The notes beneath the pieces were generated by a model. That model had not been told where the DNA came from. It saw only the letters and a list, made by a program, of their open reading frames with translations, and did no database searches. Of a DNA stretch of 55,769 bases, positions 39,922-50,161 are shown one piece after another. Both the position numbers and the translations under genes were made by a program. How positions within the stretch are numbered: position 1 is the first letter of the stretch; the number at the start of each line of letters is the position of its first letter. Origin of the DNA: Burkholderiaceae bacterium (GTDB lineage: Bacteria; Pseudomonadota; Gammaproteobacteria; Burkholderiales; Burkholderiaceae_D); NCBI GenBank assembly GCA_018882935.1, contig VERA01000010.1:1-55769 (forward strand), written 5' to 3'.

Positions 39922-41280
39922 ATGAACGTAGTCATTCTCGCCGCCGGCATGGGCAAGCGCATGCAGTCCGACTTGCCTAAAGTACTGCACCCATTGGCTG
40001 GCAAACCTCTGCTATCGCATGTCATCAGTACCGCGAAGGCCTTGAATCCCTCGCGCATCTGCGTGGTCTACGGGCACGGCGGGGATCTTGTGCCTTCGCA
40101 ATTAGCCGCAGAGGATGTGCGCTTCGTGCTGCAGTCCCCGCAACTCGGTACCGGGCATGCGGTCATGCAGGCGTCGGACGCGCTGGATGATTCCGCGCCC
40201 ACGCTGGTGCTCTACGGCGATGTGCCACTAACCACTGCGACTACTTTGCAGACACTGGTCGACAAGGCTGGCAAAGAAAGACTGGCGGTACTCACCGTCG
40301 ACTTGGAAGATCCTACCGGCTACGGCCGCATCGTCCGTGAAAACAATCGCATTGTTCGTATCGTCGAGCAAAAAGACGCCAGCGACAGTGAGCGCGCTAT
40401 TCGGGAGGTCAACACAGGTATTTTAGTGGCCCCTACCCGCGCGCTGAAATCTTGGCTAAGCAAACTTTCCAATAACAATGCGCAACAGGAGTACTACCTG
40501 ACCGACATCATTGCGATGGCAGTGAAAGAGGGCACGCCGGTTGAGTCAGCGCAGCCTGCGCAGGTTTGGGAAACATTGGGTGTCAATAGCAAAGTGCAGC
40601 TGGCCGAGCTTGAGCGTATTTATCAGCGCGCTATCGCTAATGCTTTGCTTGAGCAAGGCGTAACCCTGGCCGATCCGAACCGCATTGATGTTCGCGGCGA
40701 ATTACACTGTGGGCGCGATGTATCGATTGATGTTGGGTGCGTCTTTGAAGGCGAGGTCGTGCTCGGCGATGGCGTCGTCATCGGTGCCAACTGCGTGATT
40801 CGTGACGCAAAAATTCATAGCGGCGCCATGATTAAACCTTTCTCGCATATCGACGGCACCCGCATTGGAAGCGATGCACAGATTGGTCCGTACGCGCGCC
40901 TGCGGCCGGGCACGGTGTTAGGTGATGATGTGCATGTCGGTAATTTCGTTGAAATAAAAAATAGCCAATTTGACGCCCACAGCAAGGCAAACCATCTCGC
41001 GTATGTGGGCGATGCCACGGTCGGCGCGCGCGTGAATATCGGTGCCGGCACCATCACCTGCAATTACGATGGCGCCAATAAACACCGTACCGTGATCGAA
41101 GATGACGCGTTCATCGGTAGTGACACGCAATTGGTGGCGCCGGTTACCGTTGGCAAAGGCGCGACGATAGGCGCAGGAACAACGCTCACGAAAGACGCGC
41201 CTCCCGATAGCCTGACTGTGTCGCGCGCCAAACAAATCAGTATCGCCAGCTGGCAGCGGCCAGTGAAAATCAAGAAATAG
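39922..41280 (+). CDS. glmU: Bifunctional GlcNAc-1-P uridyltransferase / GlcN-1-P acetyltransferase
   Basis: 452 residues; makes UDP-GlcNAc for peptidoglycan and LPS. N-terminal pyrophosphorylase: [27 protein letters not shown] (residues 4-31), LYGDVPL. C-terminal left-handed beta helix with hexapeptide repeats from about residue 255, and the acetyltransferase motif [28 protein letters not shown]. Followed 8 bases later by glmS, which makes its substrate precursor. Confidence 0.97.
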   Translation: MNVVILAAGMGKRMQSDLPKVLHPLAGKPLLSHVISTAKALNPSRICVVYGHGGDLVPSQLAAEDVRFVLQSPQLGTGHAVMQASDALDDSAPTLVLYGDVPLTTATTLQTLVDKAGKERLAVLTVDLEDPTGYGRIVRENNRIVRIVEQKDASDSERAIREVNTGILVAPTRALKSWLSKLSNNNAQQEYYLTDIIAMAVKEGTPVESAQPAQVWETLGVNSKVQLAELERIYQRAIANALLEQGVTLADPNRIDVRGELHCGRDVSIDVGCVFEGEVVLGDGVVIGANCVIRDAKIHSGAMIKPFSHIDGTRIGSDAQIGPYARLRPGTVLGDDVHVGNFVEIKNSQFDAHSKANHLAYVGDATVGARVNIGAGTITCNYDGANKHRTVIEDDAFIGSDTQLVAPVTVGKGATIGAGTTLTKDAPPDSLTVSRAKQISIASWQRPVKIKK

Positions 41281-41288
41281 GACACAGC

Positions 41289-43115
41289 ATGTGCGGTATT
41301 GTCGGCGCTGTCGCTCAACGTAACATCGTTCCGGTTCTGCTCGAAGGTTTGCGTCGACTGGAGTATCGCGGCTACGACTCTTGCGGCGTGGCGGTACATC
41401 AGCAAGGGCTCAAACGCTCTCGTAGCGTGTCACGCGTTGCCGAGCTTGCAGCACAAGTTGAAAGTACAGCATTCACCGGCAGCACAGGTATTGCGCATAC
41501 GCGCTGGGCGACACATGGTGCACCTGCTACCAATAACGCGCATCCGCATTTCTCCGGCAGACAAGATCGCGCCAAAATCGCCTTGGTTCATAACGGTATT
41601 ATCGAAAACTATGAATCACTGCGCGAGGCCTTGATAAAAAAAGGCTATGTGTTCGAATCACAAACCGATACTGAAGCCGTCGCACATCTGATTCATGATT
41701 TATATGACGGTGATTTACTTCGCACCGTACAAAAGGCTGTCAAGCAGCTGCATGGTGCTTTCGCGATTGCGGTGTTCTGTGATGACGAGCCCAATCGAGT
41801 TGTCGGTGCGCGCCTCGGCTGCCCGCTGGTAGTAGGCATCGGTCAAGAAGAGACTTTCATCGCTTCGGATGCCATGGCATTGGCCGGTAGCACCGATCAG
41901 ATTATGTATCTGGAAGAAGGTGATGTGGTCGATATCTCTACCGACGGCGCTCGCATCACTGACAAAACCGATCAGTCAGTCACCCGACCCACGCAAACCG
42001 TGCATGCCTACTCTGGCGCGATTGATCTTGGCCCGTACCGGCATTACATGCAAAAAGAAATTTTCGAGCAACCGTCCGCGATCAGTGACACGCTCGAAGG
42101 CATCCTTGGTTTTGCACCGGATGTGTTTGGCGCGGGTGCGAGCCAAGCGTTCTCAGGTATCGATAGTATTCAAATTCTTGCTTGTGGCACCAGCTACTAC
42201 TCGGGCATGACAGCGCGGTACTGGCTGGAGTCGATTGCTGGCATTCCCACCCAAGTAGAAATAGCAAGTGAGTACCGGTATCGCGAACCGGCAGTGAATC
42301 CGAACGCACTCGTCGTGGTGATCTCGCAGTCCGGCGAAACCGCTGACACGTTAGCAGCGCTAAAGTATGCGAAACAACTTGGCCATCGTCACTCGCTCGC
42401 GATTTGTAATGTCGCTACGTCAGCGATGGTGCGTGAAACCACGCTGTCCTACCTCACCCGCGCTGGCGTCGAGATTGGCGTGGCCTCCACCAAGGCCTTC
42501 ACTACGCAATTAACTGCCTTATTTTTACTGACGCTGACCTTGGCCAAGCTGCGTGGTCGTTTAACTGCAGAGGCAGAAGCCGACTACTTGAAAAATTTGC
42601 GGCACTTGCCGCTGGCAATCTCGTCAGTACTCGCGCTGGAACCGCAGATCATTGCCTGGGCAGATGCCTTTGCAAGAAAAGAAAACGCCTTGTTCCTTGG
42701 GCGCGGTCTGCATTACCCAATTGCGCTCGAAGGTGCGCTCAAGCTGAAAGAGATTTCCTATATTCACGCAGAGGCTTATCCAGCCGGTGAATTGAAGCAC
42801 GGTCCACTCGCGCTGGTCACCGAGGAAATGCCCGTCGTCACCGTCGCGCCAAATGATGCGTTAATCGAGAAATTGAAATCGAATATGCAGGAGGTGCGCG
42901 CTCGCGGTGGGCAGCTATATGTATTTGCCGATGCAGATTCACAGATTCATTCCAGCGAAGGTCTGCATGTGATCCGCATGCCGGAGCATTACGGACCACT
43001 CTCGCCGATTCTGCATGTCGTGCCGTTACAGCTGCTCGCCTATCACACCGCGCTGGCGCGCGGCACTGACGTCGACAAGCCGCGTAATCTGGCGAAATCG
43101 GTGACAGTGGAGTAG
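41289..43115 (+). CDS. glmS: Glutamine--fructose-6-phosphate aminotransferase (isomerizing)
   Basis: 608 residues. N-terminal amidotransferase with nucleophile Cys2 ([10 protein letters not shown]) and [11 protein letters not shown]; two SIS domains bind fructose 6-phosphate ([28 protein letters not shown]) and the end is [15 protein letters not shown]. Makes glucosamine 6-phosphate. The 8-base gap to glmU rules out a glmS ribozyme. Confidence 0.98.
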   Translation: MCGIVGAVAQRNIVPVLLEGLRRLEYRGYDSCGVAVHQQGLKRSRSVSRVAELAAQVESTAFTGSTGIAHTRWATHGAPATNNAHPHFSGRQDRAKIALVHNGIIENYESLREALIKKGYVFESQTDTEAVAHLIHDLYDGDLLRTVQKAVKQLHGAFAIAVFCDDEPNRVVGARLGCPLVVGIGQEETFIASDAMALAGSTDQIMYLEEGDVVDISTDGARITDKTDQSVTRPTQTVHAYSGAIDLGPYRHYMQKEIFEQPSAISDTLEGILGFAPDVFGAGASQAFSGIDSIQILACGTSYYSGMTARYWLESIAGIPTQVEIASEYRYREPAVNPNALVVVISQSGETADTLAALKYAKQLGHRHSLAICNVATSAMVRETTLSYLTRAGVEIGVASTKAFTTQLTALFLLTLTLAKLRGRLTAEAEADYLKNLRHLPLAISSVLALEPQIIAWADAFARKENALFLGRGLHYPIALEGALKLKEISYIHAEAYPAGELKHGPLALVTEEMPVVTVAPNDALIEKLKSNMQEVRARGGQLYVFADADSQIHSSEGLHVIRMPEHYGPLSPILHVVPLQLLAYHTALARGTDVDKPRNLAKSVTVE

Positions 43116-43250
43116 TTTTGCCTTTGCCCGTTTGCTCGGTGCTCAGGTACGTAAAATCAACGCCGAGCCAACCCCACCTAATAGCCAATACCATTGTTTT
43201 AGAGAAGTAAGCTACCCTATCCCTCCTGGGTCAGCACATCCTTAAAGCAC

Positions 43251-43601
43251 ATGGCTTGGATCATCACCAAATACCTCATTAGCGCCGGCGTCGTCGTGCT
43301 TGTTTCGGAAGTCGCCAAGCGGAGCGACAAGCTGGGCGGATTTATCGCCGCACTGCCTATGGTGACCGTGCTCGTGCTGATCTGGCTGTATCTGGAAAAT
43401 CAGCCCAAGGAAAAGATTTCCAATCACGCGTGGTACACCTTCTGGTACGTTCTACCGACCTTACCGATGTTTTTAGTTTTCCCGTTTTTGTATCAACGGC
43501 TAAGCTTCTGGCTAACGCTTATTTGTTGCATCGCCATTACGCTGGTTTGTTTTGTAGTGCTGGCGCATTTTTTGAGATCCCTCGGCATTGATCTACTGTA
43601 G
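43251..43601 (+). CDS. DUF3147 family membrane protein
   Basis: 116 residues, four predicted transmembrane helices (about 5-20, 31-47, 62-84, 88-110). The pattern VSEVAKRSDKLGGFIAALPMVTVLVLIWLY, then NHAWYTFWYVLPTLPMFLVFP matches the DUF3147/GlpM-like small membrane proteins common in this group. Function unknown. Confidence 0.8.
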   Translation: MAWIITKYLISAGVVVLVSEVAKRSDKLGGFIAALPMVTVLVLIWLYLENQPKEKISNHAWYTFWYVLPTLPMFLVFPFLYQRLSFWLTLICCIAITLVCFVVLAHFLRSLGIDLL

Positions 43602-43669
43602 CAGCGTTTTTTACTGCAGCGTGTTTTCTCGCTAACGGTGATCAGATAGTTTGTTAAAAAGGCTGCCAT

Positions 43670-44311
43670 ATGTATTTACCCGCCAAATTCTCGGAAACGG
43701 ATTTATCTTTCCTCGTTCAATTTATCCGACTACACCCACTGGGGCTATTGATCAGTACCAGCGAAGCGGGCTTACAAGCATCTCCACTACCCTTTCTGTA
43801 CCGAGATACCGGTAGTAAAACCTGTTTGATCGCTCATTTAGCAAAAGCCAATGATCATTGGCAAACTCTTGGAAAGGTCAGCGAGTGCCTAGTCGTGTTT
43901 CAAGGGGCTGAAAACTATGTGACACCATCTTGGTATCCCTCGAAGCAAACGACGCATAAGGTGGTGCCAACCTGGAACTACGAACTCGTGCAGGTCAAAG
44001 GTATCCCGACAGTGATCGATTCAACGGAGTGGCTGCGAGCGCAAGTCGGTCAAATGACTGACTCAATGGAGCAAGAGCGGCAACACCCCTGGCAAGTCAA
44101 TGACGCCCCATCAGACTTCATTGCGAGTCAGTTGCAAGCCATCGTTGGCTTGGAAATAGAGATTACTGCGGTTGTCGGTAAATGGAAGATGAGCCAGAAC
44201 CGCTCCACAGAAGATGCCCAGGGTGTTGTTGAGGGGATGGCGAACCCCGCTGATCCACACGCCAACCCTGTAGTCGCGCAAATAGTTGCTGATCGGGCAA
44301 CGGGCCACTAG
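43670..44311 (+). CDS. FMN-binding negative transcriptional regulator (PaiB family)
   Basis: 213 residues, complete split-barrel flavin-binding fold: MYLPAKFSE start, PLGLLISTSEAGLQASPLPFLY, IAHLAKANDHW, FQGAENYVTPSWYPSKQTTHKVVPTWNYELV, and KWKMSQNRSTEDAQGVVEGM. In Bacillus PaiB is linked to repression of sporulation and protease genes; the direct activity is unclear and the family may be flavin or haem enzymes. Stands alone ahead of icmF. Confidence 0.88.
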   Translation: MYLPAKFSETDLSFLVQFIRLHPLGLLISTSEAGLQASPLPFLYRDTGSKTCLIAHLAKANDHWQTLGKVSECLVVFQGAENYVTPSWYPSKQTTHKVVPTWNYELVQVKGIPTVIDSTEWLRAQVGQMTDSMEQERQHPWQVNDAPSDFIASQLQAIVGLEIEITAVVGKWKMSQNRSTEDAQGVVEGMANPADPHANPVVAQIVADRATGH

Positions 44312-44329
44312 GCCTCGCAGGTCAGTACC

Positions 44330-44386
44330 TTGAAGTGCAAGCCAACCGGCTATACTCAGCAAACTTGACGTTAACGTAAGCGTCAA
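44330..44386 (+). promoter_or_regulatory. icmF promoter and palindromic operator
   Basis: TATACT (44351-44356) is a likely -10; TTGAAG at 44330-44335 is the best -35 but with only 15 bases between. Directly downstream lies the 22-base near-palindrome TTGACG-TTAACGTAAG-CGTCAA (44365-44386). The TTGACGT...ACGT core resembles LiuR-type (MerR family) sites of branched-chain and acyl-CoA catabolism as I recall them. A repressor there would block early transcription. Confidence 0.55.
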
Positions 44387-44437
44387 TCGGAAAATCATTG
44401 CGGCCGGCGCCATGCTGGCCGTCCGGAGCACATTCCC

Positions 44438-47400
44438 ATGACCGATCTGTCCGTCGCGCAGAGCCTCACCGCTTACACGCCTCAAAACAAAGTGCGCTTT
44501 GTCACTGCAGCTTCTTTGTTTGATGGTCACGACGCCTCCATCAACATCATGCGCCGCATCCTGATGTCTCAAGGAGCCGAGGTCATTCATCTTGGCCACA
44601 ACCGTTCGGTTGATGAGATTGTCACCGCCGCCTTGCAGGAAGATGCCCACGGCATTGCCGTATCCAGTTATCAGGGTGGTCATCTCGAGTACTTCAAATA
44701 CATGATCGATTTGCTGCGTCAGCGGGGTGGCGCGCATATCAAGGTGTTTGGCGGTGGCGGTGGCGTGATCGTCGCCAACGAGATCAATGAACTGCACGAG
44801 TACGGGGTCACGCGGATTTTTAGCCCGGAAGACGGGCAGCGCATGGGCTTGGTGGGCATGATCACTTACATGATCCAAACCTGCGATAGTGATCTGTCGA
44901 GCTATGCACCGACCAGTATCAGCGCCTTACAGCAAGGTGACATCGCAATGCGACACAGACCGCTGTCGCAACTGATCACCGCACTTGAAAATGACAAAGT
45001 GTCATCGGAGCTACTTGCCTCCTTGCGCGAAGCAGCCAAGCAAAAGAAAATTCCCGCGCTTGGCATTACCGGTACAGGTGGCGCAGGTAAATCTTCACTA
45101 ACCGACGAGCTGATACGACGTCTTCGCATTGACCAAGGCGATGCGTTGAATATTGCGCTGATCTCGATTGATCCATCACGCCGCAAATCCGGTGGCGCAC
45201 TGCTGGGCGACCGTATCCGCATGAATGCCATCAACCCGTGGCATGGCAATAGCCGTGTATTCATGCGCTCGCTTGCGACGCGCGAGGCTGGCTCCGAGAT
45301 ATCGCAAGCGCTACCCGATGTAATTGCTGCATGCCGCGCAACCGGCTTTGATCTGGTGATTGTCGAGACCTCGGGTATCGGTCAAGGTGATGCAGCAATC
45401 GTGCCGCATGTCGATGTCAGTCTGTATGTGATGACTCCCGAGTTCGGCGCGGCGTCGCAGCTGGAAAAAATCGATATGCTCGATTTTGCGGATGCCGTCG
45501 CCATTAATAAATTTGACCGTAAGGGTGCGCAAGATGCGCTGCGCGATGTGGCGAAACAAGTACAACGCAACCGCGAGGCATGGACGCAATCTCCCGAGCA
45601 AATGCCGGTATTCGGCACACAAGCCTCACGCTTCAATGATGACGGTGTCAGCGCGCTGTATCACGGCTTGCTACCCCTCCTTAAAGACCACGGCCTACAA
45701 ACGCAGCCTGGCAAACTGGCACCCGTCTCGGCGCGATCGTCCAGTGGTCGACATGCGATCGTGCCGCCGGCCCGTAGCCGGTACCTCGCTGAGATCTCGG
45801 ATACCGTGCGCTCGTATCACCGACGTGTTGAAAAACAAGCGGTCATCGCGCGCGAACATCAGCAGCTGTCAGAAGCAAAGCGCATGTTGATCGCCGCAGG
45901 TAAAGCTGCCGATTTTGATTCGCTGATTACGCAACGCGAGCATGCGCTTGATGCAGATGCTCGGCAGCTACTGACTGATTGGCCTTCGGTACGGGCGACC
46001 TACGAAGGCGATGAGCATGTGGTCAAGATTCGCGACAAGGAAATCCGCACGCGGCTTTACACCGAAACACTCTCTGGCAATCGTGTACGTAAAGTCTCGC
46101 TACCGAAGTATGCCGACCACGGCGATCTGCTGCGCTGGCTGATGAAAGAGAACTTGCCCGGGTATTTTCCATACACTGCTGGCGTGTTCCCATTCAAGCG
46201 AGAAAATGAAGACCCCACCCGTATGTTTGCGGGTGAAGGCGATGCCTTCCGTACCAATCGCCGGTTCAAGTTGGTTTCCGAGGGCATGCCGGCCAAGCGC
46301 TTGTCGACAGCATTTGATTCCGTCACGCTGTATGGTGCTGACCCCGCGCTACGCCCAGATATCTACGGCAAGGTCGGTAACTCCGGCGTATCAATCGCCA
46401 CACTCGACGATATGAAGGTGCTGTACGACGGGTTTGATTTATGCGACCCCACGACCTCCGTATCAATGACCATTAACGGCCCCGCGCCAACGATACTGGC
46501 GTTCTTCATGAACACCGCGATCGATCAGCAGCTGGATAAATTCCGCGCCGACAAAGGCCGCGAGCCGACGGTAGAAGAAGCAGCACAAATCAAAGCATGG
46601 GTACTAAAAAACGTACGCGGCACCGTGCAGGCAGATATTCTGAAAGAAGACCAAGGCCAAAATACCTGCATCTTCTCAACTGAATTCTCATTAAAGGTGA
46701 TGGGCGATATTCAGCAATATTTTGTCGACCATCAGGTGCGTAATTTTTATTCGGTGTCGATCTCCGGGTACCACATCGCAGAAGCGGGCGCGAATCCGAT
46801 CTCGCAACTGGCGTTCACTTTGTCGAACGGCTTTACCTTTGTCGAGGCCTATCTCGCGCGCGGCATGCATATCGACGACTTTGCGCCGAATCTATCGTTC
46901 TTCTTTTCCAATGGCATGGACCCCGAGTACACCGTGCTCGGCCGCGTGGCTCGGCGCATTTGGGCCGTGACGATGAAAGAAAAATATGGTGCGAATGACC
47001 GTAGCCAGAAGCTGAAATATCACATTCAAACCTCTGGTCGTTCGCTGCACGCGCAAGAGGTTGATTTCAATGACATCCGCACCACACTGCAAGCACTGAT
47101 CGCGATTTACGATAACTGCAATTCGCTACATACCAATGCCTATGACGAAGCCATCACTACACCGACCGATGAATCGGTACGTCGCGCGCTGGCGATTCAG
47201 CTGATTATTAATCGCGAGTGGGGTCTGGCCAAAAATGAAAATCCGAATCAGGGCGCGTTTGTACTCGATGAATTAACCGATTTGGTCGAAGAAGCGGTGC
47301 TGCAAGAGTTCGAGCGTATCGCCGAGCGTGGCGGAGTGCTGGGTGCGATGGAAACTGGCTACCAGCGCAGCAAGATTCAGGAAGAGTCCTTGCTCTATGA

Positions 47401-47716
47401 GCATAAAAAGCACGATGGTAGTTTGCCGATCATTGGCGTGAATACGTTCCGCAATCCGAACGGCGACACCGTTCCGCAAGCGCTTCAGCTCGCGCGCTCA
47501 ACCGAAGATGAAAAGCAATCGCAGCTACAACGACTCGCCGATTTCCATAACCGCCATAAAGAGCAGGCACCGAAAGCGCTGGCGGCACTTCAGCAGGCCG
47601 CGATCAATGATGACAATGTGTTCGCGCAGTTGATGGACGCAGCGCGTGTATGTTCGTTGGGTCAGATCACCGAGGCTTTGTTCGAAGTTGGCGGGCAGTA
47701 CCGACGGAGCATGTAG
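44438..47716 (+). CDS. icmF: Fused isobutyryl-CoA mutase IcmF
   Basis: 1092 residues. Interconverts isobutyryl-CoA and n-butyryl-CoA with adenosylcobalamin. N-terminal B12 domain with base-off motif DGHD (His31; about 15-150), a MeaI-type G-protein chaperone (about 190-420) with P-loop GTGGAGKSS at 212-220, [21 protein letters not shown] and NKFD, then the large substrate-binding mutase domain (about 560-1092) with [25 protein letters not shown]. Fusion of chaperone between the two mutase parts is the defining IcmF layout. GGAG lies nine bases upstream. Related fusions act on isovaleryl-CoA or pivalyl-CoA, so the exact substrate is not certain. Confidence 0.95.
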   Translation: MTDLSVAQSLTAYTPQNKVRFVTAASLFDGHDASINIMRRILMSQGAEVIHLGHNRSVDEIVTAALQEDAHGIAVSSYQGGHLEYFKYMIDLLRQRGGAHIKVFGGGGGVIVANEINELHEYGVTRIFSPEDGQRMGLVGMITYMIQTCDSDLSSYAPTSISALQQGDIAMRHRPLSQLITALENDKVSSELLASLREAAKQKKIPALGITGTGGAGKSSLTDELIRRLRIDQGDALNIALISIDPSRRKSGGALLGDRIRMNAINPWHGNSRVFMRSLATREAGSEISQALPDVIAACRATGFDLVIVETSGIGQGDAAIVPHVDVSLYVMTPEFGAASQLEKIDMLDFADAVAINKFDRKGAQDALRDVAKQVQRNREAWTQSPEQMPVFGTQASRFNDDGVSALYHGLLPLLKDHGLQTQPGKLAPVSARSSSGRHAIVPPARSRYLAEISDTVRSYHRRVEKQAVIAREHQQLSEAKRMLIAAGKAADFDSLITQREHALDADARQLLTDWPSVRATYEGDEHVVKIRDKEIRTRLYTETLSGNRVRKVSLPKYADHGDLLRWLMKENLPGYFPYTAGVFPFKRENEDPTRMFAGEGDAFRTNRRFKLVSEGMPAKRLSTAFDSVTLYGADPALRPDIYGKVGNSGVSIATLDDMKVLYDGFDLCDPTTSVSMTINGPAPTILAFFMNTAIDQQLDKFRADKGREPTVEEAAQIKAWVLKNVRGTVQADILKEDQGQNTCIFSTEFSLKVMGDIQQYFVDHQVRNFYSVSISGYHIAEAGANPISQLAFTLSNGFTFVEAYLARGMHIDDFAPNLSFFFSNGMDPEYTVLGRVARRIWAVTMKEKYGANDRSQKLKYHIQTSGRSLHAQEVDFNDIRTTLQALIAIYDNCNSLHTNAYDEAITTPTDESVRRALAIQLIINREWGLAKNENPNQGAFVLDELTDLVEEAVLQEFERIAERGGVLGAMETGYQRSKIQEESLLYEHKKHDGSLPIIGVNTFRNPNGDTVPQALQLARSTEDEKQSQLQRLADFHNRHKEQAPKALAALQQAAINDDNVFAQLMDAARVCSLGQITEALFEVGGQYRRSM

Positions 47717-47792
47717 TCGGTCAAAAACCAAGACAGGGCGGGCCCGATGGCCTGGCCGACGCGACCAGCAATCCCGTCGCGATATCCTCCCC

Positions 47793-47842
47793 TTGACTTT
47801 CAGTACTGAAAACAGCACTGTTCGGCTAAATTCAGTACTGAA
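47793..47842 (+). promoter_or_regulatory. Promoter and triple palindromic operator of the phd-vapC pair
   Basis: TTGACT (-35, 47793-47798) is followed by three palindromes: TTCAGTACTGAA (47799-47810), AACAGCACTGTT (47811-47822, two central mismatches) and a second perfect TTCAGTACTGAA (47831-47842) ending 10 bases before the antitoxin ATG. The middle one covers the weak -10 region. Centres of the two perfect copies are 32 bases apart, three helical turns. Confidence 0.7.
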
Positions 47843-47852
47843 GGTGCCTGCC

Positions 47853-48122
47853 ATGAACAACATTCTCACTGTGGCAATGCTAAAACGCCGAGGCATGGCA
47901 GCAATCGAGGAAGGTCTGCAGCGCGGCCCCGTGCATATCATGAAGCGCAACAAGCCCGCCGCTGTCGTGTTGTCTGAAGAAGAGTATCAACGCCTGACAA
48001 GCGGCCGATCTGTTAGCGTTTCCGGTCTGACTGCAATGCAATGGCTGCTTGCGCAACCGTCCACTGGCACTCTCAGCAAAGCCGATATTGATACGCAGTT
48101 AAACGGCGAGCGCGCATGGTGA
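47853..48122 (+). CDS. Type II antitoxin, Phd/YefM family
   Basis: 89 residues (MNNILTVAMLKRRGMAAIEEGL). The N-terminal Phd/YefM DNA-binding domain carries the typical GPVHIMKRNKPAAVVLSEEEYQRL; the C-terminal 35 residues (QWLLAQPSTGTLSKADIDTQLNGERAW) would wrap the toxin. The ATG at 47853 has AGG upstream and lies after the operator; the frame is open further back into icmF but that is not coding. Likely represses its own promoter together with the toxin encoded 7 bases downstream. Confidence 0.85.
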   Translation: MNNILTVAMLKRRGMAAIEEGLQRGPVHIMKRNKPAAVVLSEEEYQRLTSGRSVSVSGLTAMQWLLAQPSTGTLSKADIDTQLNGERAW

Positions 48123-48129
48123 TGGCGTA

Positions 48130-48540
48130 GTGATCGCCTTTTTCGATGCCAGCGCACTGATCTACCTTATCGAAGGTCGCGAGCCTTTCGCAGCGAGGGT
48201 CCGCGAATCCTTGCAGATACTGTCCGATCGGTTCCCGAAACTCGGCACGGCCGTCAGCCGGCTTTCATGGCTGGAGTGTCGCGTAGGTCCAATGAAGAAC
48301 AATGATCTGACAGCACTCGGTCGATATGATGCATTTTTTACGCGCTCCGACCTCGTCTGGGTCGAACTCGATCGTGATGTTGTCGAGCCGGCCGCAGCGA
48401 TACGGGTGCGCCATGGTCTGCGCACGCCGGATGCGTTGCAGGTGGCGAGTTGCTTGCAACTCGGTCCAGAGCATTTAATGGTGACAGGCGACGCTTCATT
48501 CCAAAAAGTCGGCGGCTTGAATGTGACGACGCTGAGCTGA
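48130..48540 (+). CDS. VapC-like PIN-domain toxin
   Basis: 136 residues from a GTG start (MIAFFDASALIYLIEG). PIN nuclease acidic residues are Asp6, Glu49, Asp101 (TPDALQVAS) and Asp121 (TGDASF), so the Mg-dependent RNase site looks intact. VapC toxins cut tRNA or rRNA. Paired with a Phd-type antitoxin, a common exchange of partners. Weak ribosome site upstream, consistent with lower toxin synthesis. Confidence 0.87.
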   Translation: MIAFFDASALIYLIEGREPFAARVRESLQILSDRFPKLGTAVSRLSWLECRVGPMKNNDLTALGRYDAFFTRSDLVWVELDRDVVEPAAAIRVRHGLRTPDALQVASCLQLGPEHLMVTGDASFQKVGGLNVTTLS

Positions 48541-48769
48541 TCCGCTATCCAGTATTGGAAGCTATTAGAAAATGTGACATCAACAAAAGAATGCAAACCT
48601 GTCCGATTAACGCTTGATTCAGGCGATCACCGGAAGCTTTCGCTGCCAGTTCTGACCATAGACTTCACGGATCGCGTGACGCCACGTGAAAAACGAAGTC
48701 TCTGCTAATTGCTGTGAACTGAGAAGAGACTCTAAATACATAGCCCTTAATCTTTTTATGAGGACTATG

Positions 48770-50122
48770 ATGAAACGCACAGCACTTGAACGGTCTGATA
48801 CTCACCAAGTTTACGACCCCGCCGCCAAGCGTACTCGCTTCAATGAAGATGCCGTCACAGGCACACCTGCACCAGCAACGGCAATTCCACCAACAATGTC
48901 GGAGAAGCAGAACCTGCTGGCACTGTTAGGGTGCCGAAAAGAAATCGCCGCCGGCGAATTCAGCGTAAAGCTTAACAACATCGGCTTCCACTGGGAGCTA
49001 CCGATCGACGTCACCATCAGGATCGCACGCGAGCTAAAATCCTCCGCCGAGTGGAAAGGCATGATCCTGACCAGTCGCCAGGGTTATCTCAGCGTGGATG
49101 CTGCGCATTCTGAGCGCCGCTTCCCACGACTGAGAGCGGATCTGATGAAGATTTGCGGTAGCGGCAAAGTCAAGGCTAATGATGTCCGCAGGTACCTAGA
49201 TAAACTGGCAGCCGGCGGCATCTACGACCAGTTATTCCTCACGACATTGTCGCCTGACACGCGGCTCGCAGCCAACCTGGCTGCACTTTGCTGGTCAGAA
49301 AATAAGGTTTATGCCAAGGATGTATCTAAGGTTAATGAATGGATCATAGAAAACCTCAAAGCAGAGAAAGAGGCCCGAGGTCCGGAGCAATTTGAGAAAG
49401 ACGTACAAGCGTTATTGCCTCTTCTCAGGCCTGCCACGCAAAGAAAAGGTCAATCGCAGAAAATGCGTACACAGTTTAGTGTGGCCCAACTAAAGCTACT
49501 GACCGAACATAAAATACTTAACAACTCCCTACCTCTTTTACTTGAAATATGTCTGGCTAGTCTCAAGTATGATGGTAAGCTTTCCGTTTATATTGCTGAC
49601 ACAGAGCGCGCTTTCGTCGACGCCATCATTCGTGATTGCAAGATTACGGACTTGTTGCCATTGGCTGCCATGGGCAACGAAGATTTCAAGAATAAAATTT
49701 ACAATCAGCTATGCTCAATGCCCCCAGAAAAACGCAAAGAGTCGATTCTGGATATTTATCTTGCACTCGAATATGCTTTCGAATATGACCAGCTTTCTTT
49801 TTTGAAGCATGATAAAGCTTGGGATTTCCTTACAAGTTTCATAGTTGGCTGTATCAAGCAGATGAAAGAATTATCTTTTGATGAAAAACTGATGCGAGCG
49901 TGCACCAAGGTAACCGGATCAGCCTACAGGTATACCGAAAAATTAGGAGTTGCACCTTCCAACAACATCGATCAACTAGACTTCTTCCGCGGTATGAAAG
50001 GCACCGGGTTATTAAAATACTTAGGGAGTTGGATCAAAACGCTACCTCCTTTTAAAGCGACCGAAGTTCTTAATGAACTACCCGCCTATTTCCGGCCTTT
50101 TCTTCTCGGCCCGATGCAATAA
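48770..50122 (+). CDS. Hypothetical helix-rich protein, 450 residues
   Basis: Not recognised. Start at 48770 has GAGG six bases upstream; an ATG one codon earlier is possible. Residues 1-50 are polar and rich in Thr, Ala, Pro and Arg (disordered); the rest predicts mostly alpha helix with regularly spaced Leu, Ile and Cys, as in solenoid proteins, and no membrane segment or catalytic motif. It is AT-richer toward the 3' half and unlike its neighbours in codon use. It sits between a toxin-antitoxin pair and photolyase genes. It could be a secreted effector, an intracellular scaffold or a phage defence protein; none of these is shown. Confidence 0.6.
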   Translation: MKRTALERSDTHQVYDPAAKRTRFNEDAVTGTPAPATAIPPTMSEKQNLLALLGCRKEIAAGEFSVKLNNIGFHWELPIDVTIRIARELKSSAEWKGMILTSRQGYLSVDAAHSERRFPRLRADLMKICGSGKVKANDVRRYLDKLAAGGIYDQLFLTTLSPDTRLAANLAALCWSENKVYAKDVSKVNEWIIENLKAEKEARGPEQFEKDVQALLPLLRPATQRKGQSQKMRTQFSVAQLKLLTEHKILNNSLPLLLEICLASLKYDGKLSVYIADTERAFVDAIIRDCKITDLLPLAAMGNEDFKNKIYNQLCSMPPEKRKESILDIYLALEYAFEYDQLSFLKHDKAWDFLTSFIVGCIKQMKELSFDEKLMRACTKVTGSAYRYTEKLGVAPSNNIDQLDFFRGMKGTGLLKYLGSWIKTLPPFKATEVLNELPAYFRPFLLGPMQ

Positions 50123-50161
50123 ACGTCCTGCATCACTCATGCCGCAACATTACAATGCGGC

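Noticed and set aside
41281..41288. glmS ribozyme upstream of glmS
   Set aside because: glmS follows glmU by 8 bases, leaving no room for the ribozyme, and no matching core sequence is seen.
44111..44878. Minus-strand frame of 255 codons at the start of icmF
   Set aside because: It lies antisense to paiB and the B12 domain of icmF, both well supported; its composition is typical of a shadow frame.
48541..48769. Type III secretion promoter boxes (TTCG-N16-TTCG or TTCGC-N15-TTCGC) upstream of the hypothetical gene
   Set aside because: I looked at each TTCG in the upstream regions of 15198, 48770 and 55282 and found no second half at the needed spacing, so there is no regulatory support for an effector role.
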